63,510 bases of DNA from Candidatus Gastranaerophilales bacterium (GCA_944325825.1 CALVBP010000009.1:1-63510), one strand, 5' to 3'. Shown: positions 34,475 to 43,331, counted from the stretch's first letter. Notes: generated by a model from the letters alone, not told the origin. Numbers and translations: made by a program.

Positions 34475-35383
34475 ATGTCAATCGTAATAGATGCAAATAT
34501 GAAATTGTTTGCGGAGAGGATGAATATAACCTCTTCAAGAATGATTCGTGAATACGGTCTTAGCACGGTTGACGAGATTATTGAAGCGGAAGCCGAGAGA
34601 GGAAATACTCAAGCTGTAAAATATGCAAGAGAAATTTATCATTCTCCTGAAAAGCTTATAAAAATATTTAAGTTAACAGATATAGAAAATAAGTTTGTGC
34701 TTTTGCATAATATGGATTCAAAAACAAGAGAAAAGATTCTTCCTATGCTTAACCGTGAAGAGCTCGTTATGGGATTGTATTTCTTTACTCAGGAAAAACT
34801 GCTTGCAATGCTGGCGAAAGTTGATATTGAAGAACTTGTTAATGTTGTAAAAGAAGCATTTCCGCTAGAACAAATAATTATGATGTTTACAGAAGATGAT
34901 CTTGCTAATTTCTTCATGCATGAAGAACTGGATAGAAATGATGTTATAGAACAAATTAAAGCGCTTCCTCCTGAGGTAATGATCAAATTTGTTGAAGGTG
35001 TTACGGGAAAAGCTTCAGAAGAAACAAATCACAAGGATTTTATTAAAAGTATTGAAAATATGCCTCTTGATGATTACAGAAAGTTTATGGCATCAATTGA
35101 CCCTGATGTTCAAAGGCAGCTTGTATTTCAGTTAACTAAAACAAAGCCTGAATATTTAGAATTATTTAATCCGATAACATATTTAAATATGCTCAATACT
35201 CTGATGAAACCGGATATGGTAAAACCAATGATTGCTTTAAATAAAGATTCACTGGTAAATATGATATCTCAGCTACCCGCAGACTTAATGTCAATAGTTG
35301 GCGCACAGGTTGATACAAAAGATTTAGCGCAGTATCTTCTCGACGGAAATATGGATATATTAGGCGAAGCTATGATGATTTAG
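34475..35383 (+). CDS. Helical-repeat protein, MgtE_N/FliG-like
   Basis: The 302-residue soluble protein consists of repeated short helices (EELVMGLYFFTQEKLLAML, DVIEQIKALPPEVMIKFVEG, DDYRKFMASIDPDVQRQLV). These resemble the superhelical repeats of MgtE N-domains and FliG middle domains. It lacks the CBS domains and transmembrane part of MgtE and the C-terminal torque helix of FliG. AAGGAG lies 6 nt before the ATG. It could be a flagellar-switch-like adaptor or an unrelated scaffold. Confidence 0.7.
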   Translation: MSIVIDANMKLFAERMNITSSRMIREYGLSTVDEIIEAEAERGNTQAVKYAREIYHSPEKLIKIFKLTDIENKFVLLHNMDSKTREKILPMLNREELVMGLYFFTQEKLLAMLAKVDIEELVNVVKEAFPLEQIIMMFTEDDLANFFMHEELDRNDVIEQIKALPPEVMIKFVEGVTGKASEETNHKDFIKSIENMPLDDYRKFMASIDPDVQRQLVFQLTKTKPEYLELFNPITYLNMLNTLMKPDMVKPMIALNKDSLVNMISQLPADLMSIVGAQVDTKDLAQYLLDGNMDILGEAMMI

Positions 35384-36098
35384 AATTTTGTTGAAAAACC
35401 TCTCTTACGTAATAATTATCGTCTCTCAAGAGTTTGTCTTTGAGAGGCGAAAATTTTATATCATCAAGCTTAATAAGTATTTTAGCTGTTTTTTCTCTTA
35501 TGGTGTATTCTTTAATTTCGCAAGCTTTTGAAAGTATTTCAAAAAGTTGTTCCATGTCAATAATATCCACAAAAAGTTTTAAGTCTTCCAAACACCAGTA
35601 TAGTTTGAAAAGCTGCTTGTTAATCATGTATTTTTTATCTTTATATATAAATTTGTCTAATTCTTCAAATGCACTATTTATAAAATGAAGTATTCTATCT
35701 ATATATTTGCAGCTAAAACCTGAATCTTGTTTTAATATAGAGACACATTCAGTTATCAGCCTGCATATATTTCCGTTAATATCAATTGATGCATCTGCAA
35801 ATATTTCGGGGTGAATTTTGAAATAGTTTATCGTTTCGGGACTTTCATTTAAAATTTGAGATATTCTTAAAGCTGCTGCTTCTCTTATTTTTCCGTCACA
35901 ACCTGTCAGGTTGCAGACGAGAGCTTCTGCATCTTCCCTGCTGTAAACTCCGTCTAATTCCAGAGCGGCAAGCTGCTTTTGCGGAATGTTCCCAGTTTTA
36001 AGCAGGTTTATAAGCTCATCATGTGAAAATTTTTTTTCTATCATTTCACAAGCTTGTTCAAAATTTGTATCTAAATCCTTATAAAAACCTGTATTCAA
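35370..36098 (-). CDS. HEAT-like repeat protein
   Basis: The 242-residue helical protein has features like LAALELDGVYSREDAEALVCN and IREAAALRISQIL, suggestive of HEAT-type repeats. The start is probably TTG at 36098 with AGAGGG 6 nt upstream. It overlaps the preceding convergent gene by 14 bp. No specific function; scaffolding is the usual role of such folds. Confidence 0.65.
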   Translation of the reverse strand: MNTGFYKDLDTNFEQACEMIEKKFSHDELINLLKTGNIPQKQLAALELDGVYSREDAEALVCNLTGCDGKIREAAALRISQILNESPETINYFKIHPEIFADASIDINGNICRLITECVSILKQDSGFSCKYIDRILHFINSAFEELDKFIYKDKKYMINKQLFKLYWCLEDLKLFVDIIDMEQLFEILSKACEIKEYTIREKTAKILIKLDDIKFSPLKDKLLRDDNYYVREVFQQNSKSS

Positions 36099-36223
36099 AT
36101 ATTTCCCTCTGTTATCTTATAGACCCATTGTAGCACAAGAGATAATGTTTTTAGAGGGGAAAATAGTTTTAATAGTATGAAAGAACAGAATTTTGTTGTA
36201 TAATAAATGACAAGGAGAATAAA

Positions 36224-36388
36224 ATGAATTTTATTTTAAATCTCATACAAAAGTGTTTTATCTTTGAAAAAGAGCCTCAAAGAATTGGTCTTACGCAATT
36301 TAAAGAGCCTATCAAAATCAAAAAAGAAGAACCTTCTATTAAAAGTAAGGATATCAAACTCTCGGATTTAATGCGCAGAGCCGGATAA
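36224..36388 (+). CDS. Small basic protein, 54 residues
   Basis: The short gene has AAGGAG 6 nt before the ATG and a TATAAT box 20 nt upstream of that. The product starts MNFILNLIQKCF (amphipathic or membrane-associating) and continues as a Lys/Glu-rich chain ending LSDLMRRAG. It is convergent with the ZorB-like gene and 10 bp from it. No family recognised. Confidence 0.6.
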   Translation: MNFILNLIQKCFIFEKEPQRIGLTQFKEPIKIKKEEPSIKSKDIKLSDLMRRAG

Positions 36389-36398
36389 TACAAGGTCT

Positions 36399-37064
36399 CT
36401 ATTTTTGAGTTTCTGTTCCTTTCATAACAAGTTTTAATTCAACTCTTCTGCTTTTATCGTAGTCTTCTTTTCCGTTAACCAGAACGGGTTCGGAGAAGCT
36501 GGCCCCTTCTACTATTATCATTTTTCTCAATTTATTACCGTTCTTTTTATTATAAGGGGTGTTGGTCATATAATTTGCCACCTCAAAAGCACGGTTGAGC
36601 GACAATTCCATATTTTTCATATATTGTTCATCTTCGGAATAGGTGCCTTTAAAGGTTTGTGAGTCGGTGTGTCCCTGAATAATAATTTTTGCAACATGAT
36701 TTTTAAGGTAATCATCAGAAAATATGGAATTCAGATAGACAGGAGCAAACTTGTCAAGATAAGTTTTTCCTTTATCTGAAAGTTTGTAACTGTTAATCTC
36801 AAAAAGTTCCAAATCAGAAATCTTTACTACTCCTGAAGAAGGATCAATACTGGCATCAATATTTTGTTCTTTTAATGTTTCTTGCAGACTTTTTGCTGCA
36901 GTTTCTTTGGCAATTTCCTGCCGGAACCTGTCATAGTGGCTGGTCATATAGGTATAAAAGAAAAGTACAATAAATACCAGAACAAGACCGGTCATCAAGT
37001 CTGTCATCGTGACCCAAAATATATTATTATCAGAGTTATCTTCTGCTTTCGGACGTATTCTCAT
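36399..37064 (-). CDS. MotB/ZorB-like OmpA-domain protein
   Basis: The 221-residue protein has one membrane segment (about 21-41) beginning with the conserved aspartate in TDLMTGLVLVFIVLFF (D22), the proton-path residue in MotB and ZorB. A periplasmic OmpA/MotB peptidoglycan-binding domain follows with IIIQGHTDSQ and DKSRRVELKLV. DLMTGL next to the aspartate is more like ZorB and other non-flagellar MotB relatives than flagellar MotB. It is 10 bp downstream of its likely partner, the MotA/ZorA-like gene. The pair would form a proton- or sodium-driven channel anchored to the wall. Confidence 0.85.
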   Translation of the reverse strand: MRIRPKAEDNSDNNIFWVTMTDLMTGLVLVFIVLFFYTYMTSHYDRFRQEIAKETAAKSLQETLKEQNIDASIDPSSGVVKISDLELFEINSYKLSDKGKTYLDKFAPVYLNSIFSDDYLKNHVAKIIIQGHTDSQTFKGTYSEDEQYMKNMELSLNRAFEVANYMTNTPYNKKNGNKLRKMIIVEGASFSEPVLVNGKEDYDKSRRVELKLVMKGTETQK

Positions 37065-37074
37065 TTGTTTTATC

Positions 37075-37953
37075 CTAAAAGAGCTTATCTACCACATCTT
37101 CGCCGGAACCTTTATCCATGGATTCATTAAGTTTATTTAAACTGTAAAGAATGTTTTCAAGGTATGGTGTTGTAATTTCACTTATAGATTTTGAAATAGC
37201 CTTAGCAAAATCTTCCGGTAAAGATTTAAGAATCTTTTCATTACTTATGTTTTGAACTTTTGATTCTTTAACCAAATCAAGTAAAAACTGTTCACTGGTG
37301 CATACATCAAATAATCTTATAAATTCTTTTTGAATTAAAAGATAATATTTTTTACATTTTCTGTTATAAAGTATTTTTTCAAAAAATATAAATAATAAAG
37401 AGTATCCGACAGCAAATACGGAACATAAAGCTGCGATTTGAATATTTGCCATAAGCCCTGTTAGAGACTGCTCTGTATTATTTGCAGTAAAATCCAAGCC
37501 TGTAAATGCTATAGCCATTTTTAAAAATGTAAAGAAAGGTCCTAAGCCGGTTAAAAGTGTCGGCATAACCTGAATAAATTTGTGATTTATACTCGAATTA
37601 ATAAGTGTTTCTTCATTGAAAAAGTATGAAGCATCTATCGTAAGATAAATTTCAGGAGAATAATTCCCGGAAGAGTTTGTCTTTTGTGCTACAAAAAGTT
37701 TTTCCGGAAAGACAAGAGCTTTTTTAAAGTCTTCCCAGCTTGTGGTTGTATAGCTATTGTTTGTCATAAATTCATCCAGCTGCGGGAAACGATATGAAAT
37801 CTCCTTCTTGTTTAGAGATTTTAAAAACTCATATACGGATTTTAAATTCTTCTCTATTCTTGTATAATTTCTTAAAACTGTCATAACAAAAAACAGAAAA
37901 AACACTGTTATGATAAGTATTGCCGGCTCTGTGAGTATCCCTAATATAGTCAT
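37075..37953 (-). CDS. MotA/ZorA-like membrane protein
   Basis: The 292-residue protein has an N-terminal membrane segment (about 10-30), a soluble region, then two membrane segments: PTLLTGLGPFFTFLKMAIAF (about 160-185) and a second at about 205-230. The first is the MotA/ExbB/ZorA signature LLTGLGxxxTF. A helical tail of about 70 residues ends the protein, much shorter than the long tail of typical ZorA. The start at 37953 has CGGAG 9 nt upstream and TATAAT (37985-37990) above. It forms an operon with the ZorB-like gene. Flagellar MotA has four segments, so this is not a standard stator. Confidence 0.8.
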   Translation of the reverse strand: MTILGILTEPAILIITVFFLFFVMTVLRNYTRIEKNLKSVYEFLKSLNKKEISYRFPQLDEFMTNNSYTTTSWEDFKKALVFPEKLFVAQKTNSSGNYSPEIYLTIDASYFFNEETLINSSINHKFIQVMPTLLTGLGPFFTFLKMAIAFTGLDFTANNTEQSLTGLMANIQIAALCSVFAVGYSLLFIFFEKILYNRKCKKYYLLIQKEFIRLFDVCTSEQFLLDLVKESKVQNISNEKILKSLPEDFAKAISKSISEITTPYLENILYSLNKLNESMDKGSGEDVVDKLF

Positions 37954-38072
37954 GATTAAAAACTCCGTAAATCTCTTCAAAAAAATTATATCATAAACCG
38001 TTTAGATTATTTAACTATTAAGATTTTTGAACTATAATAATATAAGTTTACGAGGAAGATAAGAAACAGAGT

Positions 38073-41000
38073 ATGGAATGTCCTAAATGCCACGCAAAGC
38101 TTGATGATAATCAAACAGTATGTCCTAAGTGTCATAAAGTTCTGTATCTTGAATGCCCGAACTGCCACAGCTTGAGTGAAACACCTGTATGTGAAAAATG
38201 CGGGTATACAATTCTGGTAAAATGCTCAAAATGCGGCAAAATAAATCCTGTTAAAAAGGAATTCTGCTCAAAATGTAAATTCCCGGTTAAGACCAGTCTT
38301 GCATATCAGGAGTGTGAAACTGATGACTATGCCTCTATAATAATCCGCTTCGCATCTTTGAAGAATATAAGACGCCTTCTTAAATCACAGGAGTTATATT
38401 CAAAATTTTACTATAAGCTGAAAAATCTTCTTTATGCCCAGTTAAAAGGTGTAGATTGTAAATTTATCACTTATGGCGATACCTTTGTTATAAATATGTG
38501 CAAAGAGCTCTCTTTTGCAACATCTGCTAATAAAGCTGCCAGGCTTGCGGTCAAAATTATTAATGCTTTTTCAGAGTTGAATAATAACGTGATAGAACAA
38601 CTTAGCTGTCCGCTTAATTTGACTCTTACAATTATAAAGAAGTCTTCCGAAAATCTACAGGATTTGACGGTGTATGAAAATAATGTAAAACTCTTGAATA
38701 TTAAGAAAAATAGTAAGCAATACCTAAAAGGACTGCAGATAATTCTTGATCAGGATGTCTGTGATAATATTGGCAAAGATTACAAAACGGATTCATTGTA
38801 TTCACTGGAAGAAGACGGTAAAAGTATTATGTTTTACGAAATAGTTTTGGAAAGCTATGTTCTTCCGCCTTCATCCGTTGACGAAACAGTTGCAGCTCCT
38901 GCTGTTGAACGTCTGATAAAAAAAGAAACAAAGAGTATTGACGATAAGGATTTATATTCATTTAAAGTATTTGATATAAATGCTAAGTGTACGTTTGACA
39001 GAATTCATTCAAATTCTTTGTTTGAAAGAATTTCCGGCATGGATTTTGACAAAAAAGATAAAATTCTTGCCATCAGAGGTTCTGAAGCTTTGAAGCCTGA
39101 CACGGCGGCACTTGTTCACTTTTTTGAAAAGCAAGATATCAAGGTGCTTACCGTAACATGTAATGAAAAAATGAGCTACAAACCATGGGGATTTTTTGAA
39201 GCTATAGCCAGAGATTATTTTAATTTGTCTTTTCACAACAGGCTTAATTCCGGCAAAAATATAGAAGTTCATAAAGAACTCTATGATTTGATAATGAATA
39301 AAGCCGTAAAAACAATGTCTCCCGAGGATGCAAGGTTTGCTTATATGGAGTATATAGGCAATTTCTTAGCTTCTCTTAAAAAGACTGTTATTATTGTTGA
39401 CGGGTTTGAATATCTTGATGATACTTCAATCCAGACACTGGAACTTTATTTTGATAAATTTAAGAATATAAGAACAAATTTCGTTTTTCTGACTTCAGAC
39501 AATTGCTCGGTTCATTCTAAAATAAAAGGGCTTTTAAGAACGCCCCTTTATACGGAAATTACCTTAAAAGCTTCCCCGCTGGACTCATTACTTTCTAATT
39601 TGAAATCAGATGCTGCAGACTTTATTCAATCATTTTACTTTGAAAAATTAAAAGAAAATTTTGAGGGCTCGCCTCTTTATTTTGATAATGCTATTAAATA
39701 TTTGCAAGAAACAGGGGTGTTGATTGATTTTGAAAATAAATTAATTTTAAAAGGGAAAAAATCCGTTATTCTTCCTGCAGGAATTGAGTCTCTATATAAA
39801 GCAAGAATTAAGCATTTAAGTCGAAATATGGATTTGTCGCTCATTCTGGCATATTCGGCGCTTCTGGGCGCAAGGCTTGACATGGCTCTATTAGCTGCTC
39901 TGGGTGTAAAAGATGTTGAGAAAAATTCTTCTCTTCTTGAGCAGTCCGGACTTGCAAGGATTAAGGAAAATATTATTTATATAAACAATTATAATTTAGT
40001 TTCAGAAATTATTCTTGCTTCTCTTAAGAAGGATGTTTTGGAGTTTTTATGTAAAAATATTCTGGCAAAAGTAGGAAAGGGTTTGGATGATACAACAGCA
40101 GCCCTTATAATGGGCAAACTAGCTTGTTTTAAAGAAGAGTATTTGCTGCTCTGGCGGAATTCTCAATTTGCGATGAAAACAGGAGATTACGATTCATATC
40201 TGAAGAATTGCCTGGGATTTTTATCACTGGTTGAACATATCGGCGGAAATATAAATTCCGAAGAAATTGAGAATAATAAAAAAGAGGTTTATGAAAATAT
40301 TTTAATGTGCCTTTACAGTTATTCTCCCGCAAAAATATATTATATAGAAAATTTACTCCTTACAGATGCAATAAATGACGGAGACGATGAAAGAATTGTT
40401 AAGCTTTCAAATTTAATGCTGCAAGGGGCATTAATTTCTTCAAACTATACTGATGCATTGGCTCTTTTGCACAATATCCTTTCCCGTATGGAAAATCCTG
40501 TTATGCTTGTAGACGGCGCCGTAAATACAAAATTTCTCCTGCTGTCACTGGTTCATATAGAAATTCTTTATAATATCGGAGATTTTAGGCAATGTGCAGA
40601 TATTGCGGCAGAGATTCTTGAAGTACTCAAACCGGAAATTTTGGATAAGGTTAAACCTGCAAGTTTTTCGGCTAATCTTTTTGTTTCACATATTCTTGAA
40701 ACCTTCAGACTTGCCGGATTTGCCAAGCTCTACCTTATGGATAATGATATAGAAGAGTTCTTTGAAAAAATAAGGTTGTCATTAGATGCAGAACTGCCCG
40801 AAAAAGATTGTATATTGGCTGTAAAGGATTACCTTGCCGGTAAAAACTATGCACCGTCTAATATTGAAGAGGCATCACCGTTTTCTAAAGTTATTTTTCT
40901 TATCCTTCAGGAATTTTCTTTTCTTAAAGATGATTATAAACGCTTTGCGCAGAATATTTATCAGTCAAAACTTCTTGCATGTGATTTGCATCAGTACGAA

Positions 41001-41381
41001 ATTGAACTTTTCTGTGATTTATTAATTGCATATTCATATTCAAAAATAGGAATACAGCAAAAAGCAATTTCTATATATAATGATGTTCTCAAAACTGCGG
41101 AAAAATCTGCAATGTTCAATGTACTTGCTCTTGCAAGATATTTTATTTCAATTCTTAAAATTTCATCAGGCAATACAGAAGAGGCTCTTATTTTGATAAA
41201 TGACACATTAGCGCTTATTCAAAAGTACAATAACCAGTCTAAAATTATTTATGCACTCTTTGAAAAGCTCTATATTCAAACTGTGAAGGATTCAAATCTT
41301 ACAGCAGTAGATATAGAGTCAGAAGAACAGAAACTTCTCTCTATAAATATTGATGATTCTCTCGTGCGTATTCTAAATTAG
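38073..41381 (+). CDS. Zinc-ribbon, cyclase-like and degenerate ATPase/TPR protein (1102 residues)
   Basis: Residues 1-70 hold twelve cysteines as six CxxC pairs (C3/6, 17/20, 28/31, 40/43, 51/54, 65/68), making three zinc ribbons. Residues about 80-260 resemble a degenerate class III nucleotide cyclase (YASIIIRFASLKNI, TYGDTFVI). From about 320 to 640 it looks like an AAA/STAND ATPase: the P-loop position reads AIRGSEALKPDTAAL without GKT, while a Walker-B-like VIIVDGFEYLDD is kept at about 438-449. The remainder is helical and probably TPR. The order cyclase-ATPase-TPR is known from large signalling proteins; both catalytic sites seem decayed. A TATAAT box at about 38034 lies before it; it is divergent from the ZorAB-like pair. 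Confidence 0.75.
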   Translation: MECPKCHAKLDDNQTVCPKCHKVLYLECPNCHSLSETPVCEKCGYTILVKCSKCGKINPVKKEFCSKCKFPVKTSLAYQECETDDYASIIIRFASLKNIRRLLKSQELYSKFYYKLKNLLYAQLKGVDCKFITYGDTFVINMCKELSFATSANKAARLAVKIINAFSELNNNVIEQLSCPLNLTLTIIKKSSENLQDLTVYENNVKLLNIKKNSKQYLKGLQIILDQDVCDNIGKDYKTDSLYSLEEDGKSIMFYEIVLESYVLPPSSVDETVAAPAVERLIKKETKSIDDKDLYSFKVFDINAKCTFDRIHSNSLFERISGMDFDKKDKILAIRGSEALKPDTAALVHFFEKQDIKVLTVTCNEKMSYKPWGFFEAIARDYFNLSFHNRLNSGKNIEVHKELYDLIMNKAVKTMSPEDARFAYMEYIGNFLASLKKTVIIVDGFEYLDDTSIQTLELYFDKFKNIRTNFVFLTSDNCSVHSKIKGLLRTPLYTEITLKASPLDSLLSNLKSDAADFIQSFYFEKLKENFEGSPLYFDNAIKYLQETGVLIDFENKLILKGKKSVILPAGIESLYKARIKHLSRNMDLSLILAYSALLGARLDMALLAALGVKDVEKNSSLLEQSGLARIKENIIYINNYNLVSEIILASLKKDVLEFLCKNILAKVGKGLDDTTAALIMGKLACFKEEYLLLWRNSQFAMKTGDYDSYLKNCLGFLSLVEHIGGNINSEEIENNKKEVYENILMCLYSYSPAKIYYIENLLLTDAINDGDDERIVKLSNLMLQGALISSNYTDALALLHNILSRMENPVMLVDGAVNTKFLLLSLVHIEILYNIGDFRQCADIAAEILEVLKPEILDKVKPASFSANLFVSHILETFRLAGFAKLYLMDNDIEEFFEKIRLSLDAELPEKDCILAVKDYLAGKNYAPSNIEEASPFSKVIFLILQEFSFLKDDYKRFAQNIYQSKLLACDLHQYEIELFCDLLIAYSYSKIGIQQKAISIYNDVLKTAEKSAMFNVLALARYFISILKISSGNTEEALILINDTLALIQKYNNQSKIIYALFEKLYIQTVKDSNLTAVDIESEEQKLLSINIDDSLVRILN

Positions 41382-41464
41382 CGTTTCTTTTCGCAAAGGC
41401 TTGGAATACCTATAAATGCTAAGTAAAAAACACAACCCAGTAACACTACATTCACAATTTCCAT
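41378..41464 (-). CDS. Small membrane peptide, 28 residues
   Basis: The ATG at 41464 has AAAGGAG 6 nt upstream. The product starts MEIVNVVLLGCVFYLAF and ends CEKKR: one membrane-spanning helix with a basic tail. The 54 bp at 41498-41551 upstream are almost identical to the flagellin upstream region. The stop overlaps the tail of the large plus-strand gene. It is not a KdpF match I recognise. Short genes of this kind are routinely missed. Confidence 0.6.
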   Translation of the reverse strand: MEIVNVVLLGCVFYLAFIGIPSLCEKKR

Positions 41465-41497
41465 TTTTGACTCCTTTCCTAAAAAAATGTCTCTAAT

Positions 41498-41551
41498 TTC
41501 TTAATTCCACATTTTTGAATTTTAATAACACTTTTTTGAAAAATTGTTACA
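41498..41551 (-). promoter_or_regulatory. Flagellin-like upstream element
   Basis: 54 bp identical to 15332-15385 except at four positions. It precedes the 28-residue peptide as the other copy precedes flagellin, at a similar distance from the ATG. Confidence 0.6.
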
Positions 41552-41618
41552 AATCTTTACAATTTGTGGTTTACATAAATTCTTCTTTGAGTGTACAATC
41601 ATGTCAGGAGGCTTTATC

Positions 41619-42263
41619 TTGTCTAAAGGCTACGAAAGTTTTAATAATTCCGAAACATCATTCAGAAAATCCACACTAATCCAGGAAAGAATAGGGCTTG
41701 TCTCTTCACATATGTACAAGCAGTTTTTGGATTATCAACATGCAACTTTGAATACAACGGAGATTTTTGCAGAAATGATTGATGATTTAAAAGCTATTGC
41801 TGACTCTTTAAAACAATCATTTTCTTCAAGAGGGATAACTACCGAGAATATATATGTAGAACATGATAAAGAAAAAAGTGTAGTAATTATAAATATTCTC
41901 TGGCATACAATCAGTCTTACAACAAGGTGCAATTATGAGCCTCAAGCATTATTCAGAGAGAATAATCCTCCGATGTTTTCAGGCCGTATAATGGCTATAA
42001 ACGGTGATTATAATGAGCTTATGGAAGGGATAACCTCCCGCAAAGATATGATGGAGAGGCTTTTGGATAAAGAAGTTGCGTCCTTATTTGTACCTGCTGA
42101 TAAAACACAAAACTCAATTTTTAAAATCCGACATCTTTCAAATAGAGAATTTTTCCTGAATTCATCTGATGCCTCGAGAGAATTTGTTTTGAAAGTGGTT
42201 GAAACAATTTGCGGCGGCGGGTTGTATCACGAAGAAGGTACGAGAAAAAGCTTTAATATTTAG
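41619..42263 (+). CDS. Hypothetical protein
   Basis: The 214-residue protein has no recognised family. It is mixed alpha/beta with a helical N-terminal half (about 15-80) and an IRHLSNREFFLNSSDASREF segment near the end. I prefer TTG at 41619 because CAGGAGG lies 7 nt before it and a promoter TTACAT-17-TACAAT (-10 at 41594-41599) would start the mRNA near 41606, downstream of the ATG at 41601. It is followed by thiS after 44 bp, which does not by itself imply a link to sulfur transfer. Confidence 0.6.
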   Translation: MSKGYESFNNSETSFRKSTLIQERIGLVSSHMYKQFLDYQHATLNTTEIFAEMIDDLKAIADSLKQSFSSRGITTENIYVEHDKEKSVVIINILWHTISLTTRCNYEPQALFRENNPPMFSGRIMAINGDYNELMEGITSRKDMMERLLDKEVASLFVPADKTQNSIFKIRHLSNREFFLNSSDASREFVLKVVETICGGGLYHEEGTRKSFNI

Positions 42264-42307
42264 ACTAATGAGGGTTTAAACTGAAGTCTTAATTTGTTGG
42301 GGGGCAA

Positions 42308-42508
42308 ATGCGTATAATGGTTAATGGAAAAACTGTTGAGCTTGAAGAAGGGGAAATATCGCTGAGCGAGTTTGTGGAAAAGCGGGCACTAAAAGGTCTG
42401 TTCGCAATTGAAAAGAACTTTAAAATTATTAATAAAGAGGATTACTCAACAGAAATGCTTCATGAAGGGGATTCTTTAGAGATTGTCGGTTTTGTTGGCG
42501 GGGGGTAA
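42308..42508 (+). CDS. thiS: Sulfur carrier protein ThiS
   Basis: The 66-residue ubiquitin-like protein begins RIMVNGKTVEL and ends with the GG needed for adenylation and thiocarboxylate formation (FVGGG). In thiamine synthesis ThiS delivers sulfur to the thiazole; related carriers serve cysteine or other pathways. GGGGGG precedes the ATG. It is adjacent to a ThiF/MoeB-type activating enzyme; thiG and thiH are absent here. Confidence 0.88.
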   Translation: MRIMVNGKTVELEEGEISLSEFVEKRALKGLFAIEKNFKIINKEDYSTEMLHEGDSLEIVGFVGGG

Positions 42509-42525
42509 ATGGTTCACAAGGACAA

Positions 42526-43218
42526 ATGGTTCACAATATGAACAGATATACAAAAAACAATCTATCTAAAGAAGTTCAGGCGAAGCTTCTGACCTCCAAG
42601 GTTCTTGTCTGTGGCTGCGGAGGTCTTGGTTCCGGTGTGATTGTGAACCTTGCGGGTCTCGGAGTAGGTACGCTGGGTTTATGTGATTTTGATAGGGTTG
42701 AGATAACAAATCTTAATCGTCAGTTTATCCATACGAATGCAAATATCGGTAAATACAAATCAGAGTCAGCAAAAGAATGGATAAATTCTTATAATCCGGA
42801 AATTGAAGTTATAACTTATATAGAACCGGTTTCGGAAAAAATGTTAGAAGGTTTTGATATCGTTGTGGATTGTACAGATAATTTTAAAACAAAATTTCAA
42901 TTGAATGATTTTGCTCTTAAGATGTCTACTCCACTTGTGCATGCAGGTGTAAGCCGGAACAGAGGGCAGGTAATGTCTATAATCCCCCACCAAACAGCCT
43001 GCCTCAGGTGTATACTTGATGAAAATGAGCAAGAGGAGTCGAATTCCGGAGTTATTTCACCAACTGTTAATTTAATCTCCTCAATTGAAAGTCTGGAAGT
43101 CTTCAAACTTATTACTAATCCTGAGAACGCTCTGCTTAATAAAGTCCTTTTTGTTGATATTAAAGAATATTCTTTTAAGACGATTAGTTTTTCAAAAAAT
43201 CCGCACTGTATTTGTTAA
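42526..43218 (+). CDS. thiF: ThiF/MoeB/HesA-type adenylyltransferase
   Basis: The 230-residue E1-like enzyme adenylates the C-terminal glycine of ThiS. It shows VCGCGGLGSGVIVNLAGLGVG, DFDRVEITNLNRQF, and DCTDNFKTKFQLN. One zinc pair CLRC is present; the second CxxC is reduced to a terminal HCIC, which is odd. The start region contains a direct repeat of AAATGGTTCACAA, giving two nearly identical starts (42508 and 42526); the first leads to a 10-codon dead end. An ATG four codons later (42538) is also possible. Confidence 0.88.
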   Translation: MVHNMNRYTKNNLSKEVQAKLLTSKVLVCGCGGLGSGVIVNLAGLGVGTLGLCDFDRVEITNLNRQFIHTNANIGKYKSESAKEWINSYNPEIEVITYIEPVSEKMLEGFDIVVDCTDNFKTKFQLNDFALKMSTPLVHAGVSRNRGQVMSIIPHQTACLRCILDENEQEESNSGVISPTVNLISSIESLEVFKLITNPENALLNKVLFVDIKEYSFKTISFSKNPHCIC

Positions 43219-43269
43219 ATACTTTGTTACAAACCTATTGATTATGATTCTTTTTTGTGGTTATTTATT

Positions 43270-43331
43270 ATCAGGCAGATTATATCCTCTTGAGTCTGCC
43301 TGATATAAGGATTAAGCGGCTAAATCCTTAT
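43270..43331 (+). promoter_or_regulatory. Two hairpins in the rpsP leader
   Basis: ATCAGGCAGA/TCTGCCTGAT (43270-43279 and 43295-43304) is a perfect 10-bp stem. ATAAGGATT/AATCCTTAT (43305-43313 and 43323-43331) is a second 9-bp stem right after it. They lie 32 nt before rpsP. They may be an r-protein leader element or, for the first, the end of the thiF transcript; no U-tract follows. Confidence 0.5.

Noticed and set aside
36399-37953. Flagellar stator motA/motB
   Set aside because: The A subunit has three rather than four membrane segments with a large N-terminal soluble region, and the pair reads closer to ZorAB. Kept as MotAB/ZorAB-like rather than named motAB.
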